In this document: positions 31,601-42,145 of the stretch, one piece after another | How the letters are laid out: the number at the start of each line of letters is the position of its first letter | How positions within the stretch are numbered: position 1 is the first letter of the stretch | NCBI GenBank assembly: GCA_022414725.1 | Contig: CM039465.1 | Coordinates: 22,877,049-22,941,048, forward strand | From: Microglena sp. YARC | Lineage: Eukaryota > Chlorophyta > Chlorophyceae > Chlamydomonadales > Chlamydomonadaceae | Direction: 5' to 3' | DNA: 64,000 bases | Notes under the pieces: model-generated | The model's input: only the letters and a program-made list of their open reading frames with translations | The model's database searches: none | What the model was told of the DNA's origin: nothing | Translations under genes and position numbers: made by a program

Positions 31601-34600
31601 TTTCCCCCATGTACAACTGCAGGCAATGAAACACTCAGTGCATTGTAGATCATCTTGATCTGAATCCTCGGTGTCGCTGGTTTGTGTCGGGAGACGCACT
31701 TCCTGTGGCTGGAAGTCCTTTTACAACTTAAAAAAAAGAATGTTGCAGGTGTCCGTACAATGCGATCAGCTGACACCATGTGAGCTTGGCTACAGATTAG
31801 TATATTTCCAAAGCACTTTTTTTCTTAGACGACGCCTCGTCATTCCATCCCTGCATGGCGACTCATGGGTCCGGCTAAACTACTCAGAAATGCCCCCCCG
31901 AACCCCCCGGGCTCCGCGCTTCATGCTTTGCGGGGTTCGGGGGGCGGTGCGTCGCACTGGGGCCGCACTATTTCGCTTAATTTGCGATGCATTGCGTTGC
32001 ACGGTAGAAACAAACAGTGCTGGGTACAGGTGTTGTTATATCCCCAAAGCAGCGCAATGATTGCCTTTGGAACTGATACGTATGTTGCATGTAAGGCGAG
32101 ATTATGTTGTAGGCTACCATTAGCTTAATCCGCTTTGCCATTTAATCCGCTTACCATTGCATGCAATGCAGATTTTTGAGCCCGAGGACCATTCCAAGAG
32201 TGGCAGCCTTGTCCGCTTGATGATCGATAAAGCATGGTGAGTCTGAATCGTCCTTAAATATGTGCGTTTTTTTGTTTTCATGGTTGTGGTAGTAGTGTGC
32301 GGTGGTGGTGTGTGTATTTGTGTGATGGTGGTGGTGGTGGTGGTAATTTATATGGCTGGGGGGATGAAGAATCCAGTCAAGAAACCACCATCACCACCAC
32401 CACCGCACATATTTGAGCCTGAGGACCTTTCCAAGAGTGGCAGCCTTGTGCGCTTGATGATCCACAAGGCATGGTGAGTCTGGATGATCCTCGGGCTCAA
32501 ATATGGTGGTGGTGGTGTGTATATTTTAGTGATGGTTATGGTAGTGGTGTGCGCATGTGTGCGGTGGTGGTGTGCGTATTTGTGTGAGGGTGGTGGTGTC
32601 GGTAATTTTAGGTGGGACTGTATTAAGTTCCACCACTCTTTGTGTAAATCATGAGGGAGTCATAGATGTACACCTGTGTCATTACATTCTGTACTTGGGG
32701 GCCTGGTGCTGTCCATTCCAAGAGCGGCAGCCTTGTGCGCTTGATGAGCAACAAAGCATGGGGAGACTGAATTGAGCGATTCGGTGTGACGCGGGTGCGA
32801 CGCTCAGGTGTGGAAGTTTTGCCTGAAATGGGCTATGGGGGGGGGGAGATGGGGAGGTCGTTTCTGATTAGGGGCATCCCCCCCCCTTCTGGATCATGTC
32901 CACTTGATGATTGACATAGACTGGTGAGACTGGTTTGCTTGTGACAATGTGGTAACTGGTTTGCTTGTGACAATGTGGTAACGATGGCATGCTCTTGTCA
33001 ATAGTACCCTGCACGTTGCCGTGGGAGTCGTAACATAATGGAATAAGTCCCAATTGTCAAAATAAATAATAATAATAAGTCGCAAGCGACGCGGAAAACT
33101 GTCGGAGAGTGTTGGCTATCGGAGCGACAGGTGGAACCGGAATCGAGTGCAGCTCACCGAAGCCAGGGTTTTAAGCAGGGCCAATTAGGGCCAGGGTTAC
33201 GTGCTGACTACACGACAAGCAGATAACACAAAAGACAAACAGACAACGGGATAACCCTGGGGTCTCCCGCCCCCCAGAAGGGGGAGGGGTGGCTCCGCCA
33301 AGAATGCAGTTTGGTCACTAATATGGTCATCTACCTGCCTCCACATCTGGAACATGTCCAATATAATGTTATAGCCATTAAGCGGACAATTTAGATTTGG
33401 GTCTCGTTTGTAATTCGTTTTCAGGCCAAATTCCCAAGAATTGTCAGAAATATCAGAAATTCTCGATTCTCAGGCCGAAATGTCACAATTTGCGGGCCAG
33501 ATTCTCATATTCGAGATACTAACTACTAACTACAAAGAGTTTCATGAACCCAAATCCAAATCATCCGCTGTATGGCTATATCATCAGTTCAGTTCATCAG
33601 TGCTTTTTCTTTTTAAGCCCTTCCTATCACGGTTGGACAAGTCCCTTTAGCCTATTTGGCCTACCCCTGGACTGTAACATACATACATACATACATACAT
33701 GCATACATACATACATACATACATACATACATACATACATACATACATACATACATACATACATACATACATACATAACATACTGGATCACTCACATCCC
33801 ATCTGCTCCGCTTCTATATTGAGAACATGACCAACATAATAAAAAACATGCTCGGTCACTCACCACTGCTTCTTTTTGGCTTAAATATTATTTGTATTCT
33901 CTTCTTGGCTATAGCATTTTTTCCCCTTTTTAGTTTTAACATAGTTTTATTTTTGGCTATAACATTCTGGATCACTCACTCACATCCCATCTGCTCTGCA
34001 TCCATGTTGGGAACATGACCAACATAATAGAAACGTGCTGGGTCACTCACCACTGTCTCTTTTTTGGAGTACTCATGGCAGCTTCCAGGCAGCTCCATTA
34101 GGCAGCCACCGGGGCAAGCCCAAAGCTTCTAGCTGCATTTGAATGCCTGACATATCAGCTTTCAGACGCACTAGCTAGCTTCAGGTTCGGCTCAAGGACG
34201 GGTACAGGAAGCTGCCTTGAAGCTACTATGCGTAGCCCCCCAAAGAAACAGTGTTACGCACTCACCTCCCATCTACTCTGCTTGCACATCAGGAAAATGA
34301 AGTAGTATCACTCACACACGAGCCGCCCCACGCACACCCACACACAAGCTGCCCCCCACACACACACTCACAATCCGCCCCACACACACCCACACACAAG
34401 CCGCGCCCCCCCCACACACAAGCCGCCCCCCCCACACACACATCCACTCCATCTACTCTGCTTGCACATCAGGAAAATGAAGTGGTGTCACGCACACACA
34501 AGCCTTCCCCCCCTACCACCACCACCACCACCACCACTCACACACCCTCACACATAAACAAGCCGCCCCACACACACACACACTCACAAGCCGCCCCACA

Positions 34601-34674
34601 CACACCCACCCACTCCATCTACTCTGCTTGCACATCAGGAAAATGAAGTGGTGTCACTCACACACAAGCCGCCC

Positions 34675-34705
<31 letters not shown>

Positions 34706-37699
34706 ACAAGCCGCCCTCCCCCCCCACACACACAAGCCGCCACACATACACGCACACACAAGCCGCCACACACAAACACACACACTCCATCTACTCTGCT
34801 TGCACATCAGGAAAATGACAAAGCAGGGCGTGCGCAAGACAGAGCACTTTCTCCCCGTGGGGGCTACAGTCACGGCTGTCGGGGAGGTGTCTCGCAACAC
34901 CCTGAGCGAAATGCAGGCAGGGGGGAAAAGCAAGAGCACACTCCTCTCAGGCTTGGGTCCTACGACTCTTCCTAGCACCTCCATATCCACGCCCAGCACT
35001 GCTGCAGCAGCGTCTGCCTCCACTTCTGCATCGACCTCCCCCTTTGTTTTGCGGCGGCCCTCGAACGGGCCCTTCTACATCACCTCCCTCACCCTCCAGC
35101 AGCTGCATGCATCCATGTTCAACACATCGAAGGCGTACAAGGTAAGAATGCAACACATCCATGTTCAAAATTCAAAATTCAACACAACTATGCTCAAATT
35201 CAAAATTCAACTCATCCATGTTCAAAAGTAAAAATCCAACACATCCGAGTAAAAAAAAAAAACATGTTCAGCACATCGAAGGGGTACAAGGTGAGGTCAT
35301 TTTTTGTTTACTTGTGAAAGGAATTTCACCCCAGGAAGTGGGTCTCCCGTCACAAATCAGCGTCACAAATTTCTTTCCGGCTACAAGCGACAGCTCCCCT
35401 GTCTAGCTACTAAGCCAAACTAAACGCAACCTAGTGTGCCTTGGAGCTGAAACGATCAGCTGTCCAGAATTGCTGGAATATGGGTGTGTAGTTCAGTGGC
35501 TGACTCAGACAGCTGCCTAGAAAAGTTTGAACGATTCCGACCACCTCCGCATCCACCATTTCTGCTCATAGTTGGAGTGCGCATGACTAGAGTTGTCAGC
35601 ATCGCAGCGGTCAAAATCCTTTGCAAAAGTTGTTCAATGTTTGTAGCTCTATTCGGCTACGAGTAGCTACTTTCTCCACTACTTCCGAAACTCCCTGCCG
35701 GTGACTGCTAAAGCGATTTTCCGTGTCGCTTGCGCCACAATCTTAGAACTTGTGGCTGACTCAGAGAGCTGCCTAGAAAAGTCGATAAGAAAAGACCTGA
35801 TTAGATTGGTCGGTTGGTTGGTTGGTTGGTAGGGCAGGCTCGTTTGGTGAGTAGACTGATGGGGGTGAAGAGAGGTGGTCCAGCATGAAGATTGTTGTTG
35901 TTGGTTGGTGTAAGATTGTTGTTGTTGGTTGGTTAGTGTTTGGTATATAGGGGGCTGGAGGAGGTCTCGATGGGTGGTGTGAAGATTTCGGGAGTTGTGC
36001 ACTCACCCTGCTGCACTCACCCTGCTTTTTGCCTGCTAGCGGGAGTTAGTGTTCTTAAAGCTTGGTTGTTTTGTGCCAGATAGGGAATGGGGGCCATGTT
36101 AGGGTTTGAGGCTGAGGCTGTGACAAGCTTTTCATTATGATCTATTTTTTTTTTAGTTCTGAAAGGACTTTCACCCCAAGAGGTGGGTCTCCTGACACAA
36201 ACCAGGGACACTGTGGATTCAGTTCGAATGGCGTTACCACTCCTACAAAGTGGTAAGAGATTTTGCATTTGAGGAGGCTGAGTGTCTTTCAATAGCTGTG
36301 CAAATATGTATGTTACAGTCTAGGGGTAGGCCAAATAGGTTTTAGGGGCTTGCCCAACCGTGACAGGAAGGGCTGAAAAGAAAAAGCATTGATTAACCGT
36401 ACCCCAAACAATCGTTTTACCGACGAGGGCTCTGATTTTTTGCTACAGTGATAATTGAATCATACAATTATGTGCAAACAATAGATGTACAGGTTCTTGT
36501 GCAAGTGTGGAATTGTGCATTGTTGTTGTCTTGCGGATTGGTGTATGGCCCCAGTGCAAGCAAACAGGCTGCCCCCCTCAGCCTCACGCCTCGTAATAAG
36601 GCGTACTATTTATGTATTTATTTATTTATTTATTAATGTTGTCTTACTGTACATATCTTCTCATGTTCCCCTCACCACTGACTCCACATTCAAGGGACCT
36701 GTCCCCCTGCCCTTTTTCCCTTCTCTTTTTCCCCTGCCCCTCTCCCCTGCCCTTTTTCCCTGCCCCTTTTCCCTGCCCCTCTTCCCCAACCCCTTTTCCT
36801 CTGCCCTTTTTCCCTGCCCTTTTTGGCGGAGCCCCCTCTTCAAGGGGACAGGAGCCCCCATGTTTACCCATTTGTCCGTCCGACCATCCATCCGACCATC
36901 CAACCATCCATCTGTCTGACCGCGATGAAGTCTGACACGTCAGCCAACGGTCTCGTAACTATAACTAGATTCCGTTGCCACCTGTCGCTCCGTCGCGATC
37001 AATCTCCGCCATTTTTTAGCGTCGCAGGCGACACTGCATAGAACTTGTCCCCTTCTATTTTCCCCTGCCCTTTTTCCCATATATTATCCCCTGCCCTTTT
37101 TCCCATATATTATCCCCTGCCATTTTCCCCTTATATTTTTCCCCCGCCCTTTTCCCCTGCCTTTTTTCCCTTCTATTTTCCCCATTCTATTTTCGCCTGT
37201 CCTTATTTCCTTATATTTTCCCCTTGCCCTTTTCCTACGACTTGTCCTAATCATAACTTCCCAAAGTTTGGTCACCCGTATCATTCTCTTCTGCTACGTT
37301 TTCCAAACACCCACCACCTGCGTCCTCCTCCCGTTGCAGTACATTGCAATTGGCTTTGGGGTGCTAGGTGCCGTCCTAGTCACCAAGAAAGTGGTCACCA
37401 AACTCATCCAACTCAGGCGTGCAGCCACCATCCGTCGGCGGGTGGCAGAGGCAGAGGCCAAACGCAAACAACGCCTTGCAGAGGCTGCTGAGGCTGCACG
37501 GCTACGAGGGGAGGATGTCACTGAGGATCATGACGACGACAGAACACGGGACACATGCGTTGTGTGCATCGACCGACCCATCGAGATGGTGTTCCCTGTT
37601 TGTGGCCACTTCTGCTGCTGCTATGAGTGTGGGCAGAAAATGAAGCGTTGCCCAGTTTGCAGGACTAGCTCGACCCCAATCAAGGTGTACCGCCCTTAG
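28634..37699 (+). CDS. SP1: SP1/MUL1-type organelle outer-membrane RING E3 ubiquitin ligase (7 exons)
   Basis: SP1 (chloroplast) and MUL1/MAPL (mitochondria) are outer-membrane E3 ligases that regulate organelle import and dynamics. Exons are 28634-28790, 29687-29799, 30173-30247, 30795-30899, 32172-32236, 34811-35141 and 37340-37699. Phases agree at every junction, and the product is about 401 residues. An N-terminal membrane span (SVGGVASVGISFIFTLL) is followed by the BAM/GIDE region, with landmarks VLVAVRGLVES, IIEEEIWRKER, TVHEPFEI and TEHFLPVGATVTAVGEV. A second span is IAIGFGVLGAVLV. The C-terminal RING has the C3HC4 pattern: CVVC, CGHFCCCYEC, CPVC. A Ser/Ala/Thr-rich insert near residues 215-240 makes it longer than the ~345-residue relatives. 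Two membrane spans, the intermembrane domain and a terminal RING are diagnostic. Chloroplast versus mitochondrial location cannot be decided here. The donor of exon 1 (GTCAGT) is the weakest junction. Confidence 0.92.
29320..29600 (+). repeat. ~62-bp tandem repeat in SP1 intron 1
   Basis: About four units contain CACCAATGCATTTGTGCCCT, then CATGATGTTTATCCACACCTGATCACCT. It is moderately diverged. Confidence 0.75.
31185..31355 (+). mobile_element. MITE family A copy
   Basis: It has CAGCTACGAGTAACAGCTTC, then TAGGCAGCGCTCC at the left and AAGGAGCTGCCTAGAAGCTG at the right, with the TCAGCTGTCCAGAACTGCTG centre. It lies in SP1 intron 4. Confidence 0.65.
32172..32935 (+). repeat. SP1 exon 5 and degenerate tandem copies
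   Basis: The real exon (32172-32236, after GCAATGCAG) encodes IFEPEDHSKSGSLVRLM and ends TG before GTGAGT. A second copy at 32410-32476 has the same reading and donor, but its acceptor reads CACAT instead of CAG. A third (about 32712-32765, CCAAGAGCGGCAGCCTTGTG) lacks a donor. A fourth is only a remnant (32895-32930, CCACTTGATGATTGACATAG, then ACTGGTGAG). Spacers are GGTGGT-rich. Confidence 0.85.
33080..33305 (+). mobile_element. Repeat family H copy (MITE-like)
   Basis: It runs from AGTCGCAAGCGACGCGG to GGTGGCTCCGCCAAGAA. The family shares GAGCGACAGGTGG, ATCGAGTGCAG, GGGCCAGGGTTACGTGCTGA, then CTACACGACAA and GGGGTCTCCCGCCCCCCAGA. It has no coding capacity. Confidence 0.65.
33678..33779 (+). 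repeat. (ACAT)n microsatellite
   Basis: About 25 tetramers attach directly to the CTGGACTGTAAC end of a family B copy. The same junction is seen at 39585-39600, so the tetranucleotide tail may belong to family B. Confidence 0.9.
33780..34060 (+). repeat. Two-copy ~180-bp direct repeat in SP1 intron 5
   Basis: Both copies run TGGATCACTCAC..ATCCCATCTGCTC, GGGAACATGACCAACATAAT, then a GGTCACTCACCACTG end. The latter part resembles the acceptor-bearing repeat at 34263-34811. Confidence 0.75.
34051..34253 (+). mobile_element. MITE family A, best-preserved copy (203 bp)
   Basis: It starts CACTGTCTCTTTTTTGG and ends CCAAAGAAACAGTG, with long imperfect inverted arms (TCATGGCAGCTTCCAGGCAG, then CTCC; and GGAAGCTGCCTTGAAGCTAC). 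The centre has AGCCCAAAGCTTCTAGCTGC and AGCTTTCAGACGCACTAGCT. At least eleven copies occur in this window, mostly in introns. CACTG ends recall CACTA-type TIRs, but no consistent 3-bp TSD was found, so the superfamily is open. Confidence 0.8.
34263..34811 (+). repeat. Tandem copies of the SP1 exon 6 acceptor in a CACACA/CCGCC-rich array
   Basis: The segment CATCTACTCTGCTTGCACAT, then CAGGAAAATGA, occurs near 34267, 34449, 34616 and 34791. The last one is the acceptor used in the model, with exon 6 starting G AAA ATG. Each copy includes the first about nine exon bases. Between the copies are CACACACAAGCCGCCCC tracts. Confidence 0.88.
35365..35530 (+). mobile_element. MITE family A copy (truncated)
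   Basis: GGCTACAAGCGACAGCTCC is at the left, TCAGCTGTCCAGAATTGCTG in the centre and GACAGCTGCCTAGAAAAG at the right. The right arm recurs at 35760-35785, so a small piece was duplicated. Confidence 0.55.
36690..37240 (+). repeat. Polypyrimidine minisatellite (CCCTGCCCTTTTTC) interrupted by a family H copy
   Basis: Two blocks (36700-36832 and 37045-37240) of CCCTGCCCTTTTTCCC units form the end of SP1 intron 6. They are split by a reverse family H element at 36828-37040. The C/T strand asymmetry is near total. Confidence 0.85.
36828..37040 (-). mobile_element. Repeat family H copy, reverse orientation
   Basis: On the plus strand it starts TTTGGCGGAGCCCCCTCTTC and ends GCGTCGCAGGCGACACTG, with CCACCTGTCGCTCCGTCGCG near its right end. 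It is inserted in the polypyrimidine tract of SP1 intron 6. Confidence 0.65.
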
Positions 37700-38420
37700 G
37701 TCAGCCCCAAACAAATTGTACTGCCCCTAGCTCAGCCCCAGTCAAGTTGTACCGCCCTTTAGCTCAGTCCCAAACAAGGTGGACCGCCCTTTAGCTCAAG
37801 GTGTACCGCCCTTAGCTCAGCCCGAAACAAGGTGTACCGCCCCTAGCTCAGCCCCACTCAAGGTGTACTGCCCTTTAGCTCAGCCTCAAACAAGGTGTAC
37901 CGCCCCTAGCTCAGCTCCACTCAAGGTGTACCGCCCTTAAGCTCAGCCCCAGTCAAGGTGTGCCGCCCCTAGCTCAGCCCCAATCAAGGTGTACCGCCCT
38001 TAAGCTCAGCCCCAAACAAGGTGTACTGCCCTTTAGCTCAGCCACATACAAGGTGTACCGCCCTTAGCTCAGCCCCAATCAAGGTGTACCGCCCTTAGCT
38101 CAGCCCCAATCAAGGTGCACTGCCCTTTAGCTCAGCCCCAATCAAGGTGTACCGCCCTTTAGCTCAGCCCCAAACAAGATGTACCGCTCTTAGCTCAGCC
38201 CCAGTCAAGGTGTACCGCCTTTAGCTCAAACCTTTAGACAGTTGTTACCTGCTTGTGGCCACTTGTGCTGCTGCCACGAGTGTAGGCAGAGAATGAAGTG
38301 TTGCCCAGTTGCAGGACTAGCTCGACCCCAAGGTGTATGGCCCTTAGCTCAGTACCCTCTTAGCTCGACCCCAATCAAGATGTACTGCCCTTAGCTCTGT
38401 ACCGCCCTCAGCTCAAACCC
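37660..38420 (+). repeat. 31-bp minisatellite derived from the SP1 stop-codon region
   Basis: The last SP1 codons (ACCCCAATCAAGGTGTACCG, then CCCTTAG) continue straight into about 17 tandem units of the form AGCTCAGCCCCAATCAAGGT, then GTACCGCCCTT. At 38236-38330 a longer piece of the terminal exon, including part of the RING region (TGTGGCCACTTGTGCTGCTG), is duplicated in degenerate form. More units follow to about 38420. The array is 3' UTR or downstream sequence. Confidence 0.92.
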
Positions 38421-41400
38421 TCAGATTTTGGAGGGTCTGTTACGTTGGCAACTTAGATTTGGGCTCATGAAACGCAGATTCTGAAGTACTCTCGAATGAC
38501 TAGGGTGTGCCATGTTTAACTGTATTTATGTATCATTGTGTATCCCATTTCCCCCCCGTGTGAAGGAGGATCCATCCTCTTGGATATGGATTGCAGATAG
38601 AACCTTTTACGAGTAATCTAATGGCATGTTCCATGGCCGTCCTATCGTAAGCCGAGCCTTCTCTCCCCATGCCTCAATTTGAATGTAATTAGGCTGTCAA
38701 CATTGCACACACGCTACTAGGCTACAATTTGAAACAGAAAAGTGACCAGATCAAATTGCAAGCATTTTTTGGGTAGCCACATGGCAAATTTATGGGCATG
38801 CATGGAGTATATATACATGAGAGGGACTGAGCGAGAGCTGCCAGGTGTGCACCACGGGCCACACACTTGCCAGTATGTGCCACATTACCCTAGCTACCGG
38901 TAGTAAGCATTCCAAGACAAGAAGTACTCATGGTATCCATGAGGCATATGCAGACCTCCCCCCCCCCAAAACGTGTGTGAACCCTATGCACCCCCAAGTA
39001 TGCCATGTGGCTACCCAGACCAATTTGGTCCAATGACTTCGCCATTTGAACACAGTACGGCAGGGCAACTGAGCCTGGCCTCAGACATGGAGATACCTGA
39101 GAGGATACACTTCAAGTTCAGCCTAAGTAGTACAGATGTGGTGCGGCATGGAAGATGAAATTCATCAGAAACGTCGGCAGGTATGGTCACATGGGTGGGG
39201 GCAGGGTTGTTCAGGGGGATCCCCAAATCTGCTTCTCGAAACTCAGCCTGTTTCAAAATCTGCTTCTTGAGACGCCACCGGTTTCAAAATCTGTATCTAC
39301 GGCGCACCCACACCCTCTGAGATGCAACGGACCTTCCAAAATCTGCGCCTGCAATGCAACCGAGTAACCGACCCACTCGATCTGAGTCTGCGACGCAATT
39401 GACCCTCCCCACATTGTGTTGCGACGCAGGAATCAGCACTCTGGACAACCTTGAGCACGAACTCAGGGCCCCCGTTGGGAAATCGATTGTTTGGGGTTCA
39501 GTTCATCAATGTTTTTTCTTTTAAGCCCTTCTTATCACGGTTGGGCAAGTCCCTTTAGCCTATCTGGCCTACCCCTGGACTGTAACATACATACATACAA
39601 ACCTGGCGTGGAGGACTGTGGCTTGCCCATCATCCTCTCCTCACCATTCTGAATCACACATTCTCAACTGAGATTCATGCGAGCCCCATCCTGCATTCAT
39701 TCAATAGTATTGCCTGCCCCCCCATGCATCAAGGTTTAGCCACCCACGGCCATACATACTAATATACTACATATCTACTATTTAAACTTGGTTACATGGC
39801 TCCATTAGTTCAGTCAGCAATTTGGACGCTTGCCGTCTCCGGCATTAAAAGTATTAATATTCGACGAATGAATTAAATATACTTCAAAGAAACCAAAGAA
39901 TATCGACATATATATTATTGCTGCTTTATAGATGTCGCCGTCTACCGTGTACTTTTTTTTGTAGCTATTGGATTCATGGAACTGTCCTCTGATCTCATTA
40001 CAACTCAAAATCAACAGGGTCTCAAACCTATATTATTGCTGCTTTATCGACATATCGTGCTAGGGTTTGAGCGTTTGCTTTTACAGCATGATTTGAATAT
40101 TTGCTTCTATTTCTGGAAAAGTTGCCCAGGACAAGCCTGGCCTGCCAGTACAAAAAATGTCCATAAGCCTGCATAAGACCTAAAACCTCCCGTGCTGCCC
40201 TAACTGGTCCTTGGCTCACTGTATGGTTCGTTAGCAGGGGGGTAGCTGGTACGCAAGTACAGATACTTGGTGCGATTCCGCCAAGGCGCCGGTCGTTCAA
40301 CTAAAGGTTTGTGGTACGATTTGATAGGGCACCAAAATACCTGAAATCGCACCAGCCAGAAGGCGGTACGTCTAATGATCGCACTTTTTGCTGAATTGCG
40401 CCTATAAGCATAAGCGGTAAAGAGGGCAACCAAGTTCAAGTTGGCATCCAAGTTCAGGAGTGTGGTGCAAGGTTGCTCAGGACGCTATGTTGAAGAGTCT
40501 GTAGCGTCGCATGACGCAACGTGGGGAGGGTCCGTTGACCAGAAGGAAGGGACCCTTGCGTTGCAGGACGCAGGCTATAAAATTGGTTGCTTCTCAGGCA
40601 GCAGAGCTGGGGGTTCTTCCTGAAGTACCTTGATGTGGTGAGGTAGTGTTTGACACAAGACAAGGAAAGAAGGACTTGATAGACCGGAATATAAGGATAA
40701 GAGTCCACATCATGTCCACACAAAGAAGCTTCGGCTCCCGCTCTAGACTGATAGGCAGTGCAGTACATACAGTGCAGTAGTATTCTACACGTGTCTGACT
40801 CACTTGACAGCTGTTAGTGCTTATACTACCCAACATGGCATTTATACTCCACATGCAGACGATGAGCAGCCTAAAGGCTTATGCCATGTAATCAATTCAA
40901 TTCAATTAAACCTGATCTTGTTTACATACAGATGTCCAAGAACTCCACAGGTCATGAATTCACTAACAACTCCGGTGGGCCATTTAATGAGTACCATCGG
41001 TCAAGAGCCTCCAACCTCCGTCCTGGAGGTCTTGAGCTTCTTTACATAGCTCCACCCTTCATTTTATCCACCATCTTCCCAAGGGGGGACTTTGGATTTG
41101 TGGACGGTCAGCAGCCCAGAGTTGGCTTAAAAACCATGTAACAATCCAAATTCAAATTACTCACCATCTTCGGCGGTAACAAACCAATATCGACATTCGT
41201 AGTAATTTTCTTCTCAATTCAGATTCAACTCAGTCTCCTCATACCGAATAATTATTGATAAACCAAGGCAACGGCACATACTATTCCTTGCTCATCAAGT
41301 ATCTGCCACAAAGATGTAACGAATAATCATTGATAAAACAAGGCAACGGCTCATAATACTCCTTTGACAAGTATCTTTCACAAAGACGTAATAAGCAGAT

Positions 41401-42145
41401 GTGATACGCAGAAGCTTCATGCAGATGTACCAGCTCCATAATTGGTCACCCTGAGCGTTGCAGGTCCAGTCAAGGTGGTAGACCGTTCTCTGCCCGCGTA
41501 CTGACGGGTTCCCTTAATACCACGCCCCACCAGGCGTTATCATTACCAGCTCCAGCGCTGCCGTGGGGCTACGTGCCGTGGGGCTACGTGCCGTGGGGCT
41601 ACATGCCGTGGGGCACTACCAGCTCCAGCGCTGCCGTGGGGCTATACACAATCATGGTTGGGCAAGTCCCTTCAGACTTTCTGGCTACCCCTGGACTGTA
41701 ACAACATACAAACAAACAATCACTAATACAGTACTGTGTGCACACATGCCCAGGTCAAGATTGCGCACAGGCTCTTTTGTCAGCAACCATTTGTCTAGAG
41801 ATCCTGGTGAAGTAGGGAGGGCGGCGCTCAGAGCAATGCTCCGCGACAATGCTCCGCGACAATGCTCCGGAAAGACAGTTGAGCACTGTTTATTTTTGAG
41901 CTACACATGACAGCTTCCATTCAGCATCACCGAACATCCATTGGGTCAAACCCAAAGCTTTTAGCTGGAATCCCCGCCATGTGAGCTTCAAGATGCACTA
42001 GCTAGCTTCAGGTTTGGGCCAAGGACGGGGGGAAAGCAGCTACCTAGAATCTGCTACACCCAGAATCTACCACCCAACTGCTACCTAGAATCTGTTACCC
42101 AGCAGAGAAACAGTACAGTTGTGGTAATCCATGCAGTTTTGATCA
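38420..42145. other. Gene-poor spacer between SP1-like and AAAP transporter genes
   Basis: Family B (39445-39590, 41650-41705), C (39783-39845) and M (41445-41545) repeats, a 16-bp repeat (CGTGGGGCTACGTGC, 41572-41615) and a family A copy fill it. One protein-like stretch (38995-39157, MPCGYPDQFGPM...) has no recognisable homology and no clear splice context. SP1 and the transporter converge here. Confidence 0.45.
41885..42115 (+). mobile_element. MITE family A copy, right end rearranged
   Basis: CACTGTTTATTTTTGAGCTA begins the left end. The right arm AGCTACCTAGAATCTGCTAC is repeated, with extra ACCTAGAATCTG copies, before AGAAACAGTA. It lies just downstream of the transporter stop. Confidence 0.65.

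Noticed and set aside
38973..39158. Small protein MPCGYPDQFGPM... in the SP1-transporter spacer
   Set aside because: Reads like protein but has no start context, splice partner or homologue that I recognise. Left out of the gene list.
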